Part shown: in pieces, positions 47,907-56,289 of the stretch
Position numbering within the stretch: position 1 is the stretch's first letter
Layout: each line of letters begins with the position of its first letter
From: Hansschlegelia plantiphila
GTDB taxonomy: Bacteria; Pseudomonadota; Alphaproteobacteria; Rhizobiales; Methylopilaceae
DNA: 64,000 bases
Direction of reading: 5' to 3'
Assembly: GCF_027922265.1 (NCBI RefSeq)
Contig: NZ_BSFI01000020.1
Location: 1 to 64,000 of the forward strand
The notes under the pieces: generated by a model
What the model was told of the DNA's origin: nothing
Databases searched by the model: none
Seen by the model: the letters and a program-made list of their open reading frames with translations, nothing else
Translations under genes and position numbers: made by a program

Positions 47907-48911
47907 TCAGGCCTTTGGGGACCAGAACAGCGATGGCTCGAAATGGGGGTTCGCGCCGACGAATTCGGGGCCGCCGAGATCGGCGAGGAGATCGTAGAGC
48001 TTTTTCGACGAGGCGAGCTCCGCCTCTCCCCACGGCCCGGGCACCCCTGCTCGGAAATAATCCCTGAGGCGCATGAACTCGGCGTCGGAGGCCACCTGCA
48101 TCGACGGCTTCAGCCGCTCCCACGCCGCGTCCGACGTCTTCAGCACCTGGTTCGCCGCCGCGATCGCGCGAAAGAAGGCGTCGACCTGTGCGCCGGACTT
48201 CTGCTCCAGCGTCTCGCGCCAGACGAAACCGACGAGCGGCGGCGGCGGCTTCAGGCCGAGCTGGCTCATCACCTCGGAGATGTCGATCAGCCGACGATAG
48301 CCCTGCGCGTCGAGGCGCGCGGCGAAGTTCCAGAAGGTCAGCACCGCGTCGACCCGGCCGAGCCGTAGCTGCTCCGAGAGCAGCGGGGGCGCGCCGAACA
48401 CCGGCTCCACCATCGCGGCGATGTCGCCGTCGACCTCCTTGTGGGCGTAGGCGCGGAAAAGCAGCCAGCTTTTGTCGAGAGGCCCGCCGGCGACGCCGAG
48501 CTTCTTGCCCTTGAGGTCGCTGATCGACGCGATCACGGAATCCTTGCCGACCATCACGGCGCCCAAGGCGCTGGAATAGGGCGCAAAGCGAAACGGCTCG
48601 CCGTCGATCCTGCGGCGCATCGCCCAGGGCCAATCACTCACCGCGAAGTCGACGTCGCCCGCCTGCAGCGCAACAGTCAGCGCCTGCGTCGAGGCGAGAT
48701 CGGTGCGCTCGAACGCCGCGCCCTCGCGCACGTCGAGACCCTCCGCCTTCACGGTGTCGAGCAACCAGTTGACCGTGCCGAACTTGAGCGTCGCGACCTT
48801 CAGGGGAGCGGCCGCCCGCGCAACGCCGGCCCCGGACGCTGCGACCAGCGCCGCTGCTCCGAGCAGGAGCGCCTCTCGACGGCTCCTCTGCGGTCCCGGA
48901 AGGACGATCAC
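47907..48911 (-). CDS. ABC transporter substrate-binding protein (SsuA/NMT1-like)
   Basis: 334-aa periplasmic binding protein. A twin-arginine-like leader (RSRREALLLGAAALVAASG) ends near ARAAAP. The body shows TLKFGTVNWLLDTVKAEGLD, LQAGDVDFAVSDWPWA and SDLKGKKLGVAGGPLDKSWL, a two-lobed fold like SsuA/TauA. The substrate is unknown. Such transporters recur beside lanthanide-type methanol dehydrogenase clusters, so a link to quinoprotein metabolism is plausible but inferred. Confidence 0.9.
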   Translation of the reverse strand: MIVLPGPQRSRREALLLGAAALVAASGAGVARAAAPLKVATLKFGTVNWLLDTVKAEGLDVREGAAFERTDLASTQALTVALQAGDVDFAVSDWPWAMRRRIDGEPFRFAPYSSALGAVMVGKDSVIASISDLKGKKLGVAGGPLDKSWLLFRAYAHKEVDGDIAAMVEPVFGAPPLLSEQLRLGRVDAVLTFWNFAARLDAQGYRRLIDISEVMSQLGLKPPPPLVGFVWRETLEQKSGAQVDAFFRAIAAANQVLKTSDAAWERLKPSMQVASDAEFMRLRDYFRAGVPGPWGEAELASSKKLYDLLADLGGPEFVGANPHFEPSLFWSPKA

Positions 48912-49271
48912 TTGCAGAGACCCTCCACGACGGCGGATCGCGCCTCAATCACGTATTGGGTCGAGCGCATTCGGTCTTCCCTTAAAGTTTCTTATCGTTG
49001 GCGCCGTTTGCATGACCAGCATGCTCGCCTTGATCGACGCCCATACAGGATAAACTTGCAATCTGAAACAGGTGAATCAAGCAAGCGTTATAACTTATTA
49101 TCTTCTTATATATTGCTTTCTTACGTCCTGCCCTATGGATTGGTAGGCGAAGGCGGCCGGCGACTTGTTCCCAGGGATCGCGCGACGCTCGGCCTCATGG
49201 CGGGCGTCACGGCTTCTGGAAAGGATCACGGCCGCTAAAATCAACGGAGCGGGGCAACCGCTTGTCTGGAG
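48912..49271. promoter_or_regulatory. divergent promoter region with AT-rich tract
   Basis: 360 bases between the importer operon and the quinoprotein-associated cluster. An AT-rich stretch (about 49088-49125) contains AACTTATTATCTTCTTATAT, whose reverse strand reads ATAATAAGTT. It is probably a shared control point for both operons. Confidence 0.5.
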
Positions 49272-50549
49272 ATGCTCGATGATCGATCGATCCGCCGCAG
49301 CGACGGGTGCGTCGTGAAGCTTTCCGCCCTTTGCGTCGCGGTCGTCGCCGCCTGGCTCGCGCTTCCCGCCGCAGCCCAGGAGCCGCCCGCCCCTGGCCCG
49401 CAGGTCCCCGGTCCTGCGGCGAAGAACGCGCCCGCCCCGATGGACTTTCCGTTCGCGGTGCTGCGGCAGTTTCCCGAAAACCCGCCGTGGTGGAACAACA
49501 TCGTCACGGTGCCGCCGGACGATGACGGCATAGCAGGCGCCAATCTCGGCATCGTCGACAACAGCACCACGGGCTCATTCCTGAAGCAGAATTTCAGGAT
49601 GGCCGCCCAGGAGCTCGTCCCGTTCGGCGAAGACCCGATGCCGGCGTTCAACCGGATCCTCGAAAGCGGCGCCAAGTTCATCCTTCTTGCGGTCCCCGCC
49701 GACGCCCTGTTGAAGATGGCCGACGCCGCCAAGGACAAGGACGTTATCCTCTTCAACGCGGCCGCGACCGACGACCGGCTGCGCGGCGCCGACTGCCGCG
49801 CAGACGTTCTGCACACCGCGCCAAGCCGGGCGATGCTGACGGACGCCCTTGCGCAATACCTGGTCACCAAGCGCTGGGCGAAGTGGCTGCTGCTCACTGG
49901 CCGAGAGGCCGACGACCGCCTCTACGCCGAAGCGGTCAAGCGGTCGGCCAAGAAATTCGGCGCGAAGATCGTCGACGAGCGGACATGGAACTTTGGCCCT
50001 GACGCGCGCGAGTCGGGTAATGACGACATCTCGATCTTCACGCAGGGCGTTTCCTACGACGTCATCGTGATCGCAGACGAGCGCGGCGAGTTCGGCCCTC
50101 TCATCGGCTATCGCAGTTGGGACCCGCGCCCCACCGCCGGCACCGCGGGGCTGACGCCGACGACATGGAGCGTGACGGTCACGGGCTGGGGCGCCGAGCA
50201 GATCCAGAACCGCTTCTTCCGCCAGTCGAAGCGCGGCATGCGCCCTCTCGATTTCCAGATGTGGCTCGCGATGCGGACGATCGGCGAATCCGCTGCGCGT
50301 ATCCGGTCGAACGATCCGAAAAAGCTCAGGGAATTTATCTTCGGACCGAAATTCGAACTTGCGGGCTTCAAGGGCGGATCGTTCAGCTACCGACCCTGGG
50401 ACAATCAGCTCCGGCAGCCGATCGTGCTGACGTCAGCTGAGGCGCTGGTCGCGGCGTCCCCGCAGGAAGGGTTCCTTCATCAGACGAACCCGCTCGATAC
50501 GATCGGGTTCGACAAGCCCGAGAGCCAATGTCATTTCCCGACGCCATGA
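49272..50549 (+). CDS. quinoprotein-associated ABC transporter substrate-binding-like protein
   Basis: 425-aa exported protein: signal peptide (LSALCVAVVAAWLALPAAAQ), Pro-rich linker, then a branched-chain-amino-acid-receptor-like fold with LGIVDNSTTGSFLKQNFRMA, FILLAVPADALLKMADAAKD, KRWAKWLLLTGREADDRLYA and SYDVIVIADERGEF. It matches the binding protein that accompanies PQQ-dependent alcohol oxidation clusters. The start is uncertain: ATG 49272, or GTG 49314 directly before the signal peptide. First gene of the rightward cluster. Confidence 0.87.
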   Translation: MLDDRSIRRSDGCVVKLSALCVAVVAAWLALPAAAQEPPAPGPQVPGPAAKNAPAPMDFPFAVLRQFPENPPWWNNIVTVPPDDDGIAGANLGIVDNSTTGSFLKQNFRMAAQELVPFGEDPMPAFNRILESGAKFILLAVPADALLKMADAAKDKDVILFNAAATDDRLRGADCRADVLHTAPSRAMLTDALAQYLVTKRWAKWLLLTGREADDRLYAEAVKRSAKKFGAKIVDERTWNFGPDARESGNDDISIFTQGVSYDVIVIADERGEFGPLIGYRSWDPRPTAGTAGLTPTTWSVTVTGWGAEQIQNRFFRQSKRGMRPLDFQMWLAMRTIGESAARIRSNDPKKLREFIFGPKFELAGFKGGSFSYRPWDNQLRQPIVLTSAEALVAASPQEGFLHQTNPLDTIGFDKPESQCHFPTP

Positions 50550-50615
50550 GACCGAGACGCGAAAGACGTACGGTCCGCGTTCGGACGAACGCCCCTCCCG
50601 GAGGAGAATAAGCGC

Positions 50616-51623
50616 ATGAAATCTCCGATAAGCCGCCGCGCGGTCCCCGCGCTCGCCAAGGCGGCCGCGGTGTTCGCCGGTCTCGCCGCGCTCATCGCAG
50701 CGCCTGCTCCCGCATGGGCTGCAAAGGTGTTCGTCACGAACGAGCGCGACCACACCATGACGGTGCTCGACAGCGAGTCGTTGAAGACGCTGCAAACCGT
50801 GAAGACGGGCCGGCGGCCGCGCGGGCTGACGGCGAGCCCCGACGGCAAGCTGATCTATGTCTGCGCGAGCGACGACAACCGCGTCGAGGTGTACGACGCC
50901 AACGACTACAAGCTGCTGCGCACCCTGCCCTCGGGTCCCGATCCCGAGCTGTTCGTGCTGCACCCCTCGGGCAATCCGCTCTACATCGCAAACGAGGACG
51001 ATGCGCTCGTCACGATCGTCGACACCGAAACCGGCAAGGTCGTCGGCGAGATTCCGGTCGGCGTCGAGCCCGAGGGCATGGGCATCAGCCCGGACGGCAA
51101 GACGCTGGTGAACACGTCCGAGACGACCAGCATGGCGCATTTCATCGACACCACGACGAAGCAGATCGTCGAGAACGTGCTCGTCGACAGCCGGCCCCGC
51201 GTCGCGCAGTTCACGCCGGACGCGAAGTTCACCTGGGTCTCGGCCGAGGTCGGCGGCACAGTTTCGGTGATCGACAACGCCAGCCACGAGGTGGTGAAGA
51301 AGATCACGTTCCAGATCCCCGGCGTGAACGACGAGGCGATCCAGCCGGTCGGCATCCGCATCACCAAGGACGGGAACACGGCCTTCGTGGCGCTCGGGCC
51401 GGCGAACCGCGTCGCGATCGTCGACACGCACACCTACGAGATCAAGAAATACCTGCTGGTCGGCCAGCGCGTCTGGCAGATGGCGTTCTCGCCGGACGAG
51501 AGCGTGCTCTACACCACGAACGGCAACTCGAACGACATCTCGGTGATCGACGTCGCCTCGCAGAAAGTGACGAAGTCGGTCACGGTCGGGCGCGGCCCCT
51601 GGGGTGTCGTTGCGGTCCCGTGA
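50616..51623 (+). CDS. quinoprotein-associated YVTN beta-propeller protein
   Basis: 335-aa exported seven-bladed beta-propeller. Signal peptide (KAAAVFAGLAALIAAPAPAWA), then repeats of the YVTN type, for example VFVTNERDHTMTVLDSESLK, LIYVCASDDNRVEVYDANDY and PLYIANEDDALVTIVDTETG. The sequence ends KSVTVGRGPWGVVAVP. This family is tied to PQQ-dependent catabolism clusters with the ABC pair that follows. Role unknown; perhaps sensing or scaffolding in the periplasm. Confidence 0.92.
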   Translation: MKSPISRRAVPALAKAAAVFAGLAALIAAPAPAWAAKVFVTNERDHTMTVLDSESLKTLQTVKTGRRPRGLTASPDGKLIYVCASDDNRVEVYDANDYKLLRTLPSGPDPELFVLHPSGNPLYIANEDDALVTIVDTETGKVVGEIPVGVEPEGMGISPDGKTLVNTSETTSMAHFIDTTTKQIVENVLVDSRPRVAQFTPDAKFTWVSAEVGGTVSVIDNASHEVVKKITFQIPGVNDEAIQPVGIRITKDGNTAFVALGPANRVAIVDTHTYEIKKYLLVGQRVWQMAFSPDESVLYTTNGNSNDISVIDVASQKVTKSVTVGRGPWGVVAVP

Positions 51624-51705
51624 GGCGCTGCGCGCTCGACGCCGTGGCTGAGGCGCTTTACATGACCGACGGCGCGCTGCCGCACGCGACCGGAGCGAGG
51701 CGAAC

Positions 51706-52488
51706 ATGACCGCCGACGACCGCCCGAACCCAGCTCCGACGCCGGCGCTCGCCGTGTCGGGCGTCAGCCACGCGTTCGGCTCCCGCAAGGCGCTGGACGA
51801 CGTGACGCTCGATGCGCCGGCCGGCGCCTTCACCGCGCTGGTCGGCCAGAACGGCGCCGGCAAGACGACGCTGTTTTCGCTGGTGACGCGTCTCTACGAC
51901 AACCGCACGGGTTCGATCCGGGTGCTCGGCCACGACGTCCGGCGCGAACCCGCGGCGGCGCTGTCCCAGCTCGGCGTCGTGTTCCAGGCGCGCACGCTCG
52001 ACCTCGAGCTGACGGTTTTGCAGAACCTGCAATATCACGCCGCGCTGCATGGCGTCGGACCGGGCGAGGCCAAGCGGCGGGGCCTCTCCGCGCTCGCCCG
52101 CGTCGGCCTCGAGGCGCGCGCCAAGGACCGCGTCCGAGCGCTGTCGGGCGGCCAGATGCGCCGCGTCGAGATCGCCCGGGCGTTGCTGCACGAGCCCAGC
52201 CTGCTGCTGCTCGACGAGCCGACGACGGGCCTCGACATCGGCTCGCGGCGGCAGATGATCGACGAGGTCAAGCGGTTGATCGCCGAGGACGGCATCGGCG
52301 TGCTGTGGGCGACCCACCTGGTCGACGAGATCGAGGTCGCCGACCGCGTGGTCGTTCTTCACAAGGGGAAGGTGATGGCGACCGGCACCGTCGGTGAATT
52401 GCGAGCGCGCGCGAAGACCGATGACGTCGGCTCGGCGTTCATGAGGATCGTCGGCGAGGAGAGTCCGCTCGCGAGGGTTACGGCATGA
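51706..52488 (+). CDS. ABC transporter ATP-binding protein of the quinoprotein cluster
   Basis: 260-aa ATPase of the exporter (ABC-2) class. Walker A is LVGQNGAGKTTLFSLVTRLY, the Q-loop is LGVVFQARTLDLELTVLQNL, the signature is RALSGGQMRRVEIARALLHE, and Walker B is LLLLDEPTTGLDIG; the H-loop is WATHLVDEIEVAD. Partner of the permease, which it overlaps by four bases. The exported substrate is unknown. Confidence 0.95.
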   Translation: MTADDRPNPAPTPALAVSGVSHAFGSRKALDDVTLDAPAGAFTALVGQNGAGKTTLFSLVTRLYDNRTGSIRVLGHDVRREPAAALSQLGVVFQARTLDLELTVLQNLQYHAALHGVGPGEAKRRGLSALARVGLEARAKDRVRALSGGQMRRVEIARALLHEPSLLLLDEPTTGLDIGSRRQMIDEVKRLIAEDGIGVLWATHLVDEIEVADRVVVLHKGKVMATGTVGELRARAKTDDVGSAFMRIVGEESPLARVTA

Positions 52489-53345
52489 GCGCGACGACGG
52501 TCGAAACCCGCCCGCGTGCGGGAATCAGCGCCCGTGGGGCGCTGATTTGCCTGACAGGCATCGTCTGGCGCGAAGGGCTGCGCTTTCTGCACCAGCGTGG
52601 GCGCTTCCTTTCCGCTCTGGTGCGGCCGCTGGTCTGGCTCTTCATCTTCGCAGCCGGCTTCCGGGCGACGCTCGGCGTCTCGATCATCCCGCCTTACGAG
52701 ACCTATGTGCTCTATGAGGTCTATATCGCGCCCGGACTGATCGCGATGATCCAGCTGTTCAACGGCCTGCAGTCGTCGCTCTCGATGGTCTACGACCGCG
52801 AGGTCGGCGCCATGCGCATCCTGCTGGTGAGCCCCTACCCCCGCTGGTTCCTGCTGGTGTCGAAGCTGATCGCCGGAATCGCGGTCTCGATCCTGCAGGT
52901 CTACGCCTTCCTGCTCGTGGCCTATTTTTGGGATGTGCAGCCGGATGACCCAATCGGCTACCTGACCGTGCTGCCTGCGCTCGTGCTCACCGGCTTCATG
53001 CTGGGCGCGATGGGGCTCGCGATGTCGTCGGTGTTCAAGCAGCTCGAAAATTTCGCGAGCGTGATGAACTTCGTGATCTTCCCGATGTTCTTCGCCTCCT
53101 CCGCGCTCTATCCGCTGTGGCGGGTTCAGCAGGCTAGCATTCCGCTCTACAATATCTGCTTGTGGAACCCGTTCACGCACGCGGTCGAGCTGATCCGGTT
53201 CGCGCTCTATGGCCAGATCGAATGGACCTCGCTGGCGGTGGTGGCATGCTGCTCCGTCGTGTTCTTCGCCGCGGCGATCTTCGCCTATGACCCCTCGACC
53301 GGGCTGACCGCCCGGCGGGGCGGCCCTGACGCGGGGGCGAAATGA
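52485..53345 (+). CDS. ABC-2 type permease of the quinoprotein cluster (PedC-like)
   Basis: 286-aa inner-membrane permease with six helices. Family segments include RPLVWLFIFAAGFRATLGVS, SSLSMVYDREVGAMRILLVS, MNFVIFPMFFASSALYPLWR and YNICLWNPFTHAVELIRFAL, the ABC-2 signature. This family regularly accompanies PQQ alcohol dehydrogenases. Translationally coupled to the ATPase gene. Confidence 0.94.
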   Translation: MSATTVETRPRAGISARGALICLTGIVWREGLRFLHQRGRFLSALVRPLVWLFIFAAGFRATLGVSIIPPYETYVLYEVYIAPGLIAMIQLFNGLQSSLSMVYDREVGAMRILLVSPYPRWFLLVSKLIAGIAVSILQVYAFLLVAYFWDVQPDDPIGYLTVLPALVLTGFMLGAMGLAMSSVFKQLENFASVMNFVIFPMFFASSALYPLWRVQQASIPLYNICLWNPFTHAVELIRFALYGQIEWTSLAVVACCSVVFFAAAIFAYDPSTGLTARRGGPDAGAK

Positions 53346-53391
53346 CGATGGCGGACCGTCGTGAGCCAAACGCATCTGGAGTGAAGACGTG

Positions 53392-54126
53392 ATGAAGCCC
53401 CTCGCCCGTCTGTCGGCGGCAGCTCTGCTCACGTTCGCCGTCGGCGGCGCGAATGCGCAAGAGACGGCTCCTACGGCCGGGGACACGAGCCCACCCGCCG
53501 AAACCGCCCAGCCCGGCCCCAAGACGCCGTTGCCGCCGCGCGACGCGCCCCGGGCGCCGGAGACCGGCCGCCGGGCCGTGGCGAAGGATCCGGACTGGCC
53601 CTGCATGCAGCCCAAGGTCTCGACGCTGAGCTATGGGCAGATGTGGTCCGGTCCCCCGCTCGACGACGCGATCAAGACGTGGCGGACTGACTCCGCGATC
53701 GAGGACCTCGTGGAGCGCCTGGTGGCGCGCCGGACGACGATGGACGAGGCGAAGAGCTTGCTCGACGCGTTCGCCCGCGGGGCCGGCGACCAGAAAGCGC
53801 AGAAGCTCACCTTGATCTTCGCCGGCGTCTTCGAGGAGCTCAACGACCAACGCTCCCGGATCATCGCCGGCATCGAGCGCTACGCGCGCAAGCAGCGGGC
53901 GCTGTCCGACCGCATCAAGGACGAGAGCGTCCGCATCGCCGCGACGCAGAAGGACATGGCGTCCCAGATGTCGCCCGAAGGACAGAAAGACCAGCAGGCG
54001 CTGGACTGGGACACCCGGATCTATGATGAACGCACGCAGTCTCTGACATATGTCTGCGAGTCGCCGGTCATCCTGGAGCAGCGCGCCTTCGACCTCGGGC
54101 GCGAGATCCAGAGCCGTCTGGACTAA
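53392..54126 (+). CDS. exported helical protein of the xox cluster
   Basis: 244-aa exported protein: signal peptide (RLSAAALLTFAVGGANAQE), Pro-rich linker (about 25-65), then KDPDWPCMQPKVSTLSYGQM with one Cys, and a long helical region that could form coiled coil (about 100-215, e.g. SRIIAGIERYARKQRALSDR). A second Cys lies near the end (YVCESPVILEQRAF), possibly disulfide-bonded to the first. No named family recognised. Its co-oriented place after the ABC pair links it to the same process. Confidence 0.78.
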   Translation: MKPLARLSAAALLTFAVGGANAQETAPTAGDTSPPAETAQPGPKTPLPPRDAPRAPETGRRAVAKDPDWPCMQPKVSTLSYGQMWSGPPLDDAIKTWRTDSAIEDLVERLVARRTTMDEAKSLLDAFARGAGDQKAQKLTLIFAGVFEELNDQRSRIIAGIERYARKQRALSDRIKDESVRIAATQKDMASQMSPEGQKDQQALDWDTRIYDERTQSLTYVCESPVILEQRAFDLGREIQSRLD

Positions 54127-54145
54127 CCGAGCGAGAAACGCCGCC

Positions 54146-55105
54146 ATGGACGGACTGGATCGAAGACGCGCGTTCGCCGCGATGGCCGGCGGCGCGCTTC
54201 TTCTGACGCGCCCCGCGGCGGCGCAGATCGCCAGTCTGGAGATATTCTCCGTCGCCGCCCCCGGCGATGGCGACGACCAGCTCGCCCGCGCGATCGCGGA
54301 GGGTCTGAACACGACTCGCCTGCTGCCGAGCGCCGGCCCCGTCAGCGTCCCGGGCGACGGCGGCGTCAAAGGGCTCGCCCAGTTCGTCTCGGGCGCTCGG
54401 CCAAGGCCGGGCTTGCTGGTGATCGGCCTCGGCACGCTCGGCCAGCTCGTCCTCAGAAAGGCCGACGAGAGCCTCGACCATTGCCGGCCGCTCGCTCTGC
54501 TTGTCGGAGAAAGCCAGCCGGTCGTGGTGGCCGCCAAATCGCCGATCAGGACGCTCGACGATCTCCTCGCGGCAATCCGGGGAGATCCCGAACGGCTGCG
54601 CTGGGCCGGCCGCCTGCGAGGCGGCGCCGATCATCAGCTCGCATTGCTCACGACCATGGCGGCCGGCGGCGATCCCACGCGCCTCAACTATGTCGGCGGA
54701 GACGAGCGGAGCGAGGCCGCAGTGATGCTGCTCACCGGTGAGGCGGACGTCGCGACCGGCGATCTTGGCGATCTCTCGGCCCAGATACGGGGCGGGACCC
54801 TGCGCGCTCTTGCGCTGTCCTCGCCCAGTCGGTCGCCGCATTTCGATATTCCGACCTTCCGGGAGCTGGGCGTCGACGTCACGCTGATCAACTGGCGGGG
54901 CGCGTTCGCGCGGCGCAGCATCGAACGAGGCCTGATCTCCCGCGTCGAGGAGGCGCTGGCGGCGCTGGTGCGGCTCGAGGGATGGCGACAGCTTTCGTCG
55001 CAGCGATACTGGCTCGAGCTCTATGAACCCGCCGACCAGTTCGCAGCGCTTGTCGCCCGGGAACGTATCCGCCTCAAAAAGCTGTTCGCCGACGCAAAGC
55101 TCTAG
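54146..55105 (+). CDS. tripartite tricarboxylate receptor-like (Bug/TctC) binding protein
   Basis: 319-aa exported binding protein from ATG 54146, with leader RRRAFAAMAGGALLLTRPAA. The body fits the TctC/Bug fold: DDQLARAIAEGLNTTRLLPS, KSPIRTLDDLLAAIRGDPER, LNYVGGDERSEAAVMLLTGE and IPTFRELGVDVTLINWRGAF (the conserved P-T-F-x-E region). Usually these bind organic acids. No TctA/TctB membrane partners are present, so here it may be a stand-alone receptor. Convergent with xoxJ. Confidence 0.88.
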   Translation: MDGLDRRRAFAAMAGGALLLTRPAAAQIASLEIFSVAAPGDGDDQLARAIAEGLNTTRLLPSAGPVSVPGDGGVKGLAQFVSGARPRPGLLVIGLGTLGQLVLRKADESLDHCRPLALLVGESQPVVVAAKSPIRTLDDLLAAIRGDPERLRWAGRLRGGADHQLALLTTMAAGGDPTRLNYVGGDERSEAAVMLLTGEADVATGDLGDLSAQIRGGTLRALALSSPSRSPHFDIPTFRELGVDVTLINWRGAFARRSIERGLISRVEEALAALVRLEGWRQLSSQRYWLELYEPADQFAALVARERIRLKKLFADAKL

Positions 55106-55143
55106 TCGTCCGCGCCCTTGAAGGGGCGCGGACGTAAGCCGCC

Positions 55144-55995
55144 TTACTGCGGCGGCGCCAGGGGACGATCCTGCTCGTCAAGCAACGGAACGTTGTAGGA
55201 GGCCAGGATCTTGTTGATCTCGGCCTGGTTCTTCGTGATGAAGTCGTTGAGCCGGTGCTTCCAGTTCTCTTCACCAGGACGGACGCCAAACGTCAGACGG
55301 TACGACATCGGCGGCCCGCCGCTTTCCTTGACCAGCGGGGTGCTGACAAGGCCGCCCGCCTTCTCCGTGAAGTAACCCCCGATCGGGCCCCACAGAACTC
55401 CGCCATCGATCTCGCCGGACTTGATGTCCGCGATCATTTCCTCGGCGGGAGAGAAGTATCTCCTGTCGACAAAGAGCGCATAAGGCTTCGCCTTCGCCAT
55501 CAGACCATTGCGCAGCATATAACTCGCCGCCGGCGTTCCAGCGGTGACGCCGATCCGCTTGTCCTTGAGCTTCGGGTCATCGAACGAATCGACGCCGTCG
55601 AGAGGTCCGCCCTTCTTGACGACGAGCACCGCGGTCGACCGGAAATAAGCGTTGGTGTTCAGGTATGGATCGGCGCCGGACGGAACGCCGAAAACGACGT
55701 CGCAGTGCTTCTCGCCGAGCGTCCGTCGATAGAAGCCGGTCGCCTGGGGGAACCACGTGTAGACAAGCGGGATTCCAAGATCTTTCGACATCAGTTCGGC
55801 GATCTTGTTCTCGAACCCCTCGCCCTTTTCGTTCGACAGCGGCATGTCAGCCGGATCGGCGCACACGCGGAGCGTCGCACGGTTCACAAGATCGGATGTC
55901 TGGGCGGAGGCGGCTCCCGAATATGAGACTGCGACAGCGAGGACAGCTAGCGCCGCGCCCCGCCAGCTCGCCGACTTCATCCTGCCGAGGCTCAT
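55144..55995 (-). CDS. xoxJ: XoxJ, periplasmic binding protein of lanthanide methanol dehydrogenase
   Basis: Solute-binding-protein fold partner of XoxF, thought to help activate the enzyme. Signal peptide (ALAVLAVAVSYSGAASAQ), then LVNRATLRVCADPADMPLSN, LGIPLVYTWFPQATGFYRRT, HCDVVFGVPSGADPYLNTNA and YFRSTAVLVVKKGGPLDGVD, the XoxJ/MxaJ pattern. The start is not certain: ATG 55995 or 55980; the frame extends to 56073. It follows xoxF on the same strand after a hairpin. No xoxG cytochrome gene lies between them. Confidence 0.93.
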   Translation of the reverse strand: MSLGRMKSASWRGAALAVLAVAVSYSGAASAQTSDLVNRATLRVCADPADMPLSNEKGEGFENKIAELMSKDLGIPLVYTWFPQATGFYRRTLGEKHCDVVFGVPSGADPYLNTNAYFRSTAVLVVKKGGPLDGVDSFDDPKLKDKRIGVTAGTPAASYMLRNGLMAKAKPYALFVDRRYFSPAEEMIADIKSGEIDGGVLWGPIGGYFTEKAGGLVSTPLVKESGGPPMSYRLTFGVRPGEENWKHRLNDFITKNQAEINKILASYNVPLLDEQDRPLAPPQ

Positions 55996-56205
55996 GCGCG
56001 ACAAGCCGCTTCGTTCTGATGGAAAATCGAGCTCCGGGCCGACGCATGCGCATTTCGCCAAATCGCAGCGCATCGGGCCCCAGAGCGACGTCCGGTCATA
56101 AGAGTCATAGTGATTGTCCTCCTTTGCGCGTTCGCACTTAGCGCCACTTTTTGTCCGCCGTTATCGACAAATCCCGAAGGATTTGCAGCGGCGGTTTTAA
56201 ACGGT

Positions 56206-56244
56206 GAAGGCCCGACCAACGGGGGAACCGTCAGCCGGGCCTTC
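56206..56244 (-). terminator. hairpin in the xoxF-xoxJ spacer
   Basis: GAAGGCCCG (56206-56214) and CGGGCCTTC (56236-56244) form a 9-bp stem with a 21-base loop. On the minus strand a short T/A run (GTTTAAAA) follows a few bases after. It could be a partial terminator or RNA-stability element that makes xoxF mRNA more abundant than xoxJ. Confidence 0.55.
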
Positions 56245-56289
56245 AGTCTTCATGCGGCTGATCTCGTTAGAGGTCAGCCTTCATCGCTA